Positions 61,601 to 64,000 of a DNA stretch of 64,000 nucleotides are shown one piece after another. Position 1 is the first letter of the stretch. Every line of letters starts with the position of its first letter. A model generated the notes under the pieces. It was not told the DNA's origin, ran no database searches, and saw nothing but the letters and a program-made list of their open reading frames with translations. A program made the position numbers and the translations under genes. The stretch is from an uncultured Clostridiaceae bacterium (GTDB taxonomy: Bacteria > Bacillota > Clostridia > Lachnospirales > Lachnospiraceae): the NCBI GenBank assembly GCA_902477765.1, contig CABSIM010000001.1, positions 62,001 through 126,000 of the forward strand, read 5' to 3'.

Positions 61601-61680
61601 AGAGAGAAAAGGCAGATGAATACAGGTTTGCAGTGGCATTAAGCGGTGCACACCAGATTTTCATCACCGTGGAAAACTGA
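58657..61680 (+). CDS. Baseplate J-like protein 1 (Afp11-like)
   Basis: The 1007-residue wedge protein starts 'DTERPDLGTALAIIYADMFSGTVRRFNRLPEK' and carries the J-family core near 640-800 ('MSGPGSRHFTADRNKGTIRFSDGITGAIPSSG', 'MIRSSNRFRHMERAVTVSDYEALGMEASRLVLKVRCF') with a C-terminal domain to the end ('IHGNFNAKGWQIGRIPNEIQIKNAIQGIGGIRYIKD'). The large central part probably carries inserted beta domains. The 108 bases before it contain no supported gene (the gap where Afp has a PAAR gene). AAGGAAGGAGG precedes the ATG. Confidence 0.92.
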   Translation: MRTEDWYPCDKEKLLEQMKKLAGAYTPEWRMDTERPDLGTALAIIYADMFSGTVRRFNRLPEKNRSAFFREVGTELKESVPAQGYAAFGLASDDLGGTEVPRGFMVSAPGEEEEVPFETQESVYVTPSALEEIYLTDGSGDRIQRLYLSRQAAGEERRPSEFPFYMFQSGNENLQEHSFVAGQNEVLNLKGPACVYLKMKPGYMPEGDFNPEQMFLNQEETAFEYLSENGYVPFGTRRWEKDCLVLEMASGCPSIALSQEGEQQGRFLRCRMLKPYCRPPFSVEEFLMASSAHGLAPDTVQTENGEAEREEVFPFGERPMPYSEVYIASDQVLSKCGARVQMEFRMDYEKIPLETSGEPERDWKLVMKREDFIPDPEYDVTIERVIWEYYNGTGWSRLFMDREYSRIFNGGDGTMGQKFSLEFVCPDDAAPFLYNSVESRYIRIRILKMNNLFKQNGHYITPVMSDIRFSFAYKGRGKFPDFLKTVNNREERILPAEAQRYGKVSWELFSGIGDARRTLYMKFSKPLTDGPIKMLMTMEESIPEELPRLEFEYLGSDGFYPLPVMDETESMRKSGVLTFMGRPDFEKAVMWGSEGYWIRLRDIYNGYGARNRHTRMPVLNGIFLNVVRIKAIETMPEEKFRIEPREKNKVCTLMKDRIQDLEVWVDESRQLTEAQMKDMLEKNQVQTEQNTDGEITTFWVKWKEVDDFCMSGPGSRHFTADRNKGTIRFSDGITGAIPSSGPEETIRVFYTCGGGENGNQPVGNVNQMSRTLGYINQVYNPSVTMGGCDQETAQEAMIRSSNRFRHMERAVTVSDYEALGMEASRLVLKVRCFSNCREDGSREPGSVTLVVLQKNFKDGRIYFEQVKQEVLQYMNSRIPGNQRVLERFYVAEPQYLELRCRVDISVENFDQVFEVRRQVQQRIDTFLDPIHGNFNAKGWQIGRIPNEIQIKNAIQGIGGIRYIKDVQMSAFVQSRQGWVEVEREKADEYRFAVALSGAHQIFITVEN

Positions 61681-61800
61681 GATATAAAGAACTCCCGCAG
61701 ATGACCGGATGAAAGACCGGAGGCCGGGATCAATGAAAAGGAAAAAGAGAAAAAGCAAAAAAATCGTATAAAATAAAAGCAAAAGGAGAGAAGGTGGAGA

Positions 61801-63891
61801 ATGTTACCGGTTGTCAGTCTGGACGATGAACAATTTGATGAGATCATGGAAAATGCCAGGAAGATGATTCCCAATCTGTATCCGGAGTGGACCGACTACA
61901 ATTATCATGATCCCGGAATTACCATGCTGGAGCTGCTGGCATGGCTGAAAGAAGCACAGCAGTTTCATCTGGATCAGATCGGTCCCGGTCATATCCGCCG
62001 CTATCTGTCTCTTCTGGGAGAAAGACCTGGCGGAAGAGTTCCTGCCAGAGCACTGGTGTGTACTGTGCCTCCTGCGGATGATGACGGAGGCATTCTGCCG
62101 GAAGGAAGCCGTTTCTGGGCGTATCAGGTACCATTTGAGACAGAGTACAGCTGTTATCTGGATGCCGCCCGCATTGCAGGACTGGTCAGCACCAGGCCGG
62201 GACAGATGCCATGGGAAGGTACGCTCTGGCAGACAGGAAACCGGACGCTTCAGCTCCCTATGTTTGGGAAGAATGCGGAAACCGGATCCTGTTTCTGCGT
62301 GGCTTTTACAAAGCCTTTAAGGCCCGGACGGCTGCACAGCCTGTATTTCCGTATGTTTTCTGACTATCCGGTAAAAAGGACTCCGTTCTCGGAAGAGGAT
62401 TCTTTTGTGCCTCTGGCATCTCTGGAACTGGAGATTCTGTGCGGAACTGGATTTGTTCCGGCCGATTATGCAGAAGATGAAACCATGCAGTTTCTCAGAA
62501 GGGGATTTTTCCGATTCCGGACAGAGAAAAGCATGGAGCCGGACTCCAATGGAAGATACTGGATCCGTTTCCGCCTGAAAACTGCGGAATATGATGCGGT
62601 GCCGGTGGTGGAACAGGTCTCTCTTCATGAACTGGAGGTGTGCCAGAAACACACGCTCTGCCGCTGCAGCCGCATTGCTTTGGACGAAGAAGGCGGATTC
62701 TGGTCAGAATGGTACCTTGCTGCAGAAGGCGGGTATGAAATTTACCTGGACCAAGAAACAGGACTTCGGCGTTTTGAGGGAGAGACTGTACGGGAGACGA
62801 CCGACGGAATGACCAGGTTTGTGCTCCGGGGGGACGCGGTCAGGCCGGGAATGGAAGGAATTCTGGTCTGCTTTGACCTTAAGATGGCGGAAGCAAGATT
62901 TCTGGGTGAGGGCAACGGATTTCACAGCCAGGAATTCAAGGCACCGGCCCGAGGGCTCTGCGGGGACGGTATGGGACTTATGATCGAAACAGAGCAGGAC
63001 AGCGGATTCTTTCAGATATGGAAGCAGGTGGAAGATTTCAGCGGATGCGGACCGGAAGACAGATGCTATGTCTATGACGAAGAACATGAAACCCTGCATT
63101 TTGGAAACTGTATAAAAGGCATGGCGCCGGAAGGACGCATCTTTCTGATTTCCGGATATACCAGCCTGGGCAGCGAAGGCAATGTCAAGGCCGGAACCAT
63201 CGGAGGGGGCACATGCGCATATGGTCAGGGAAGGGCAACCAACCGGGAAGACGCATATGGAGGCAGGGATCAGGAAAATATCCGGCAGTGCTGGGAGCGG
63301 GTACACCGAAAAATAAAGAAAGTATACAGGGCGGTTTCCTACGAGGATTATGAACAGCTTGTCATGGAGACTCCCGGTCTTATGATTGAAAAGGCACGGG
63401 TGATTCCTGTTTCGGAACGGGTCCGCCGGGATGGCTCCATGGATGAGCTGAAAGTGACTCTGGTGGCCAAACCGTATTCGGAGGAGCCGATGCCCAGACT
63501 GTCCAGACCTTATCTGGAAAATATACTGAATTATCTGGAGCCCAGACGGCTGATCGGAACCAGAGTCAGCGTTCTTTCGCCGGAATATATCGGAATTATC
63601 ATTTTTGCCGAAATAGAGACAGATTCCTATGCACAGAAGGTACGGGAAGATCTGAGGAGAACCCTGACAGAATACTTCCGGCAGAGAAGCAGTGACTTCG
63701 GACAGCCGGTTCCCTATGGAACGATATATGGAATCATCGATGTGATGGAGCATGTGACACGGGTCCGTTCTATAAGCCTGGATGCCAGGGGAAGCGGAAT
63801 CAGAAGAAACCGGAACGGAGATATTCTGCTTCCGGTCAATGGTCTGGCATATCTGAAAGAGTGGGACTGCATGATATCTTCTGCCATTTAA
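61801..63891 (+). CDS. Baseplate J-like protein 2 (Afp12-like)
   Basis: The 696-residue protein opens with 'WTDYNYHDPGITMLELLAWLKEAQQFHLDQIGPGHIRRYLSLLG', the N-terminal signature of the second wedge protein. J-core motifs follow near 420-520 ('FGNCIKGMAPEGRIFLISGYTSLGSEGNVKAGTIGG', 'KKVYRAVSYEDYEQLVMETPGLMIEKARVIP') and a C-terminal DNA gp6-like end. Two J-type proteins form heterodimeric wedges. GGAGAGAAGG precedes the ATG. Confidence 0.92.
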   Translation: MLPVVSLDDEQFDEIMENARKMIPNLYPEWTDYNYHDPGITMLELLAWLKEAQQFHLDQIGPGHIRRYLSLLGERPGGRVPARALVCTVPPADDDGGILPEGSRFWAYQVPFETEYSCYLDAARIAGLVSTRPGQMPWEGTLWQTGNRTLQLPMFGKNAETGSCFCVAFTKPLRPGRLHSLYFRMFSDYPVKRTPFSEEDSFVPLASLELEILCGTGFVPADYAEDETMQFLRRGFFRFRTEKSMEPDSNGRYWIRFRLKTAEYDAVPVVEQVSLHELEVCQKHTLCRCSRIALDEEGGFWSEWYLAAEGGYEIYLDQETGLRRFEGETVRETTDGMTRFVLRGDAVRPGMEGILVCFDLKMAEARFLGEGNGFHSQEFKAPARGLCGDGMGLMIETEQDSGFFQIWKQVEDFSGCGPEDRCYVYDEEHETLHFGNCIKGMAPEGRIFLISGYTSLGSEGNVKAGTIGGGTCAYGQGRATNREDAYGGRDQENIRQCWERVHRKIKKVYRAVSYEDYEQLVMETPGLMIEKARVIPVSERVRRDGSMDELKVTLVAKPYSEEPMPRLSRPYLENILNYLEPRRLIGTRVSVLSPEYIGIIIFAEIETDSYAQKVREDLRRTLTEYFRQRSSDFGQPVPYGTIYGIIDVMEHVTRVRSISLDARGSGIRRNRNGDILLPVNGLAYLKEWDCMISSAI

Positions 63892-63901
63892 AGGGGACAG
63901 G

Positions 63902-64000
63902 ATGATGAAACCAGGGAAATACTATTTTGTTATGAACAAGGAATCGGACTTCAGCCGGGGAAGGGGAAAAGGAATCCTTGCAGACCGCACCGGACTTGCG
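63902..64000 (+). CDS. Start of a further eCIS-locus gene, partial
   Basis: AAGGGGACAGG precedes ATG 63902 (a second ATG follows at 63905). The 33 visible residues (MMKPGKYYFVMNKESDFSRG and GRGKGILADRTGLA) do not identify a family. The gene continues beyond the window and lies 10 bases after the second J-like gene, so it belongs to the same operon. Confidence 0.65.
   Translation, partial: MMKPGKYYFVMNKESDFSRGRGKGILADRTGLA

Noticed and set aside
45652..63891. Prophage or R-type tailocin
   Set aside because: AAA+ ATPase, two gp19-type tube proteins and the LysM adaptor fit eCIS; no phage capsid, terminase, lysis, repressor or integrase genes are seen in the window.

Overview
This 64-kb window looks like chromosomal DNA of a Clostridia member, most probably a Lachnospiraceae gut anaerobe. 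The signs are about 50% G+C, strong AGGAGG ribosome-binding sites, a Gram-positive PolC replicase, rubrerythrin, a stand-alone IMP cyclohydrolase beside a stand-alone AICAR transformylase, and the clostridial order pyrH-frr-uppS-cdsA-dxr-rseP-ispG-polC. No rRNA, plasmid or integrase genes are visible. The species cannot be named from sequence reading alone.

Left part (1-42.7 kb): mostly housekeeping. A truncated RsiV/DUF3298-type gene and a spacer with a 102-bp tandem hairpin repeat lead into a serine carboxypeptidase (S10), an arylsulfate sulfotransferase and a HIT protein. Rubrerythrin follows under its own promoter, then a diverged copy of the repeat. A colinear block, 5.6-16.4 kb, covers UMP kinase, ribosome recycling, undecaprenyl-PP synthesis, CDP-DAG synthesis, two MEP-pathway enzymes, the RseP site-2 protease and PolC. 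Next come a BMP-type lipoprotein, an NSS-family sodium symporter, a sugar acetyltransferase and a copper operon (CopA, CsoR, HMA protein) with a CsoR-like operator. Three tRNAs follow (Pro-CGG, Glu-CTC, Thr-CGT), then an AbgB-like amidohydrolase, two DUF4340 proteins, a chromate transporter pair, ParE/ParC, DeoD, Asd, GalM, TopB, a left-handed beta-helix protein, Upp, a lipoprotein, the two split PurH activities and tRNA-Leu(CAA).

Right part (42.7-64 kb, continuing beyond the window): a contractile injection system of the eCIS (Afp/PVC/phage-tail-like) type. A large AfsR/MalT-like STAND regulator, an AAA+ ATPase and a highly charged helical protein come first. A new transcription start probably serves the particle genes: sheath, tube, tail-assembly chaperone, second tube protein, an 1137-residue helical protein in the tape-measure position, LysM adaptor, gpD-like hub, gp5/gpV-like spike, gp25-like wedge and two baseplate J-type proteins. 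Effector, fibre, PAAR and tail-terminator genes are not seen and may lie downstream.

The most notable observation is inside this locus. The chaperone gene is followed by a conserved-looking 65-codon reading frame (DUF6760-like) that has no start codon and lies in the -1 frame. The overlap carries a perfect A AAT TTT slippery heptamer. This is the architecture of the phage G/GT tail chaperone frameshift, placed where phages place it, just ahead of the tape-measure position. It suggests that this injection system makes a G/GT-like chaperone pair by programmed ribosomal frameshifting.
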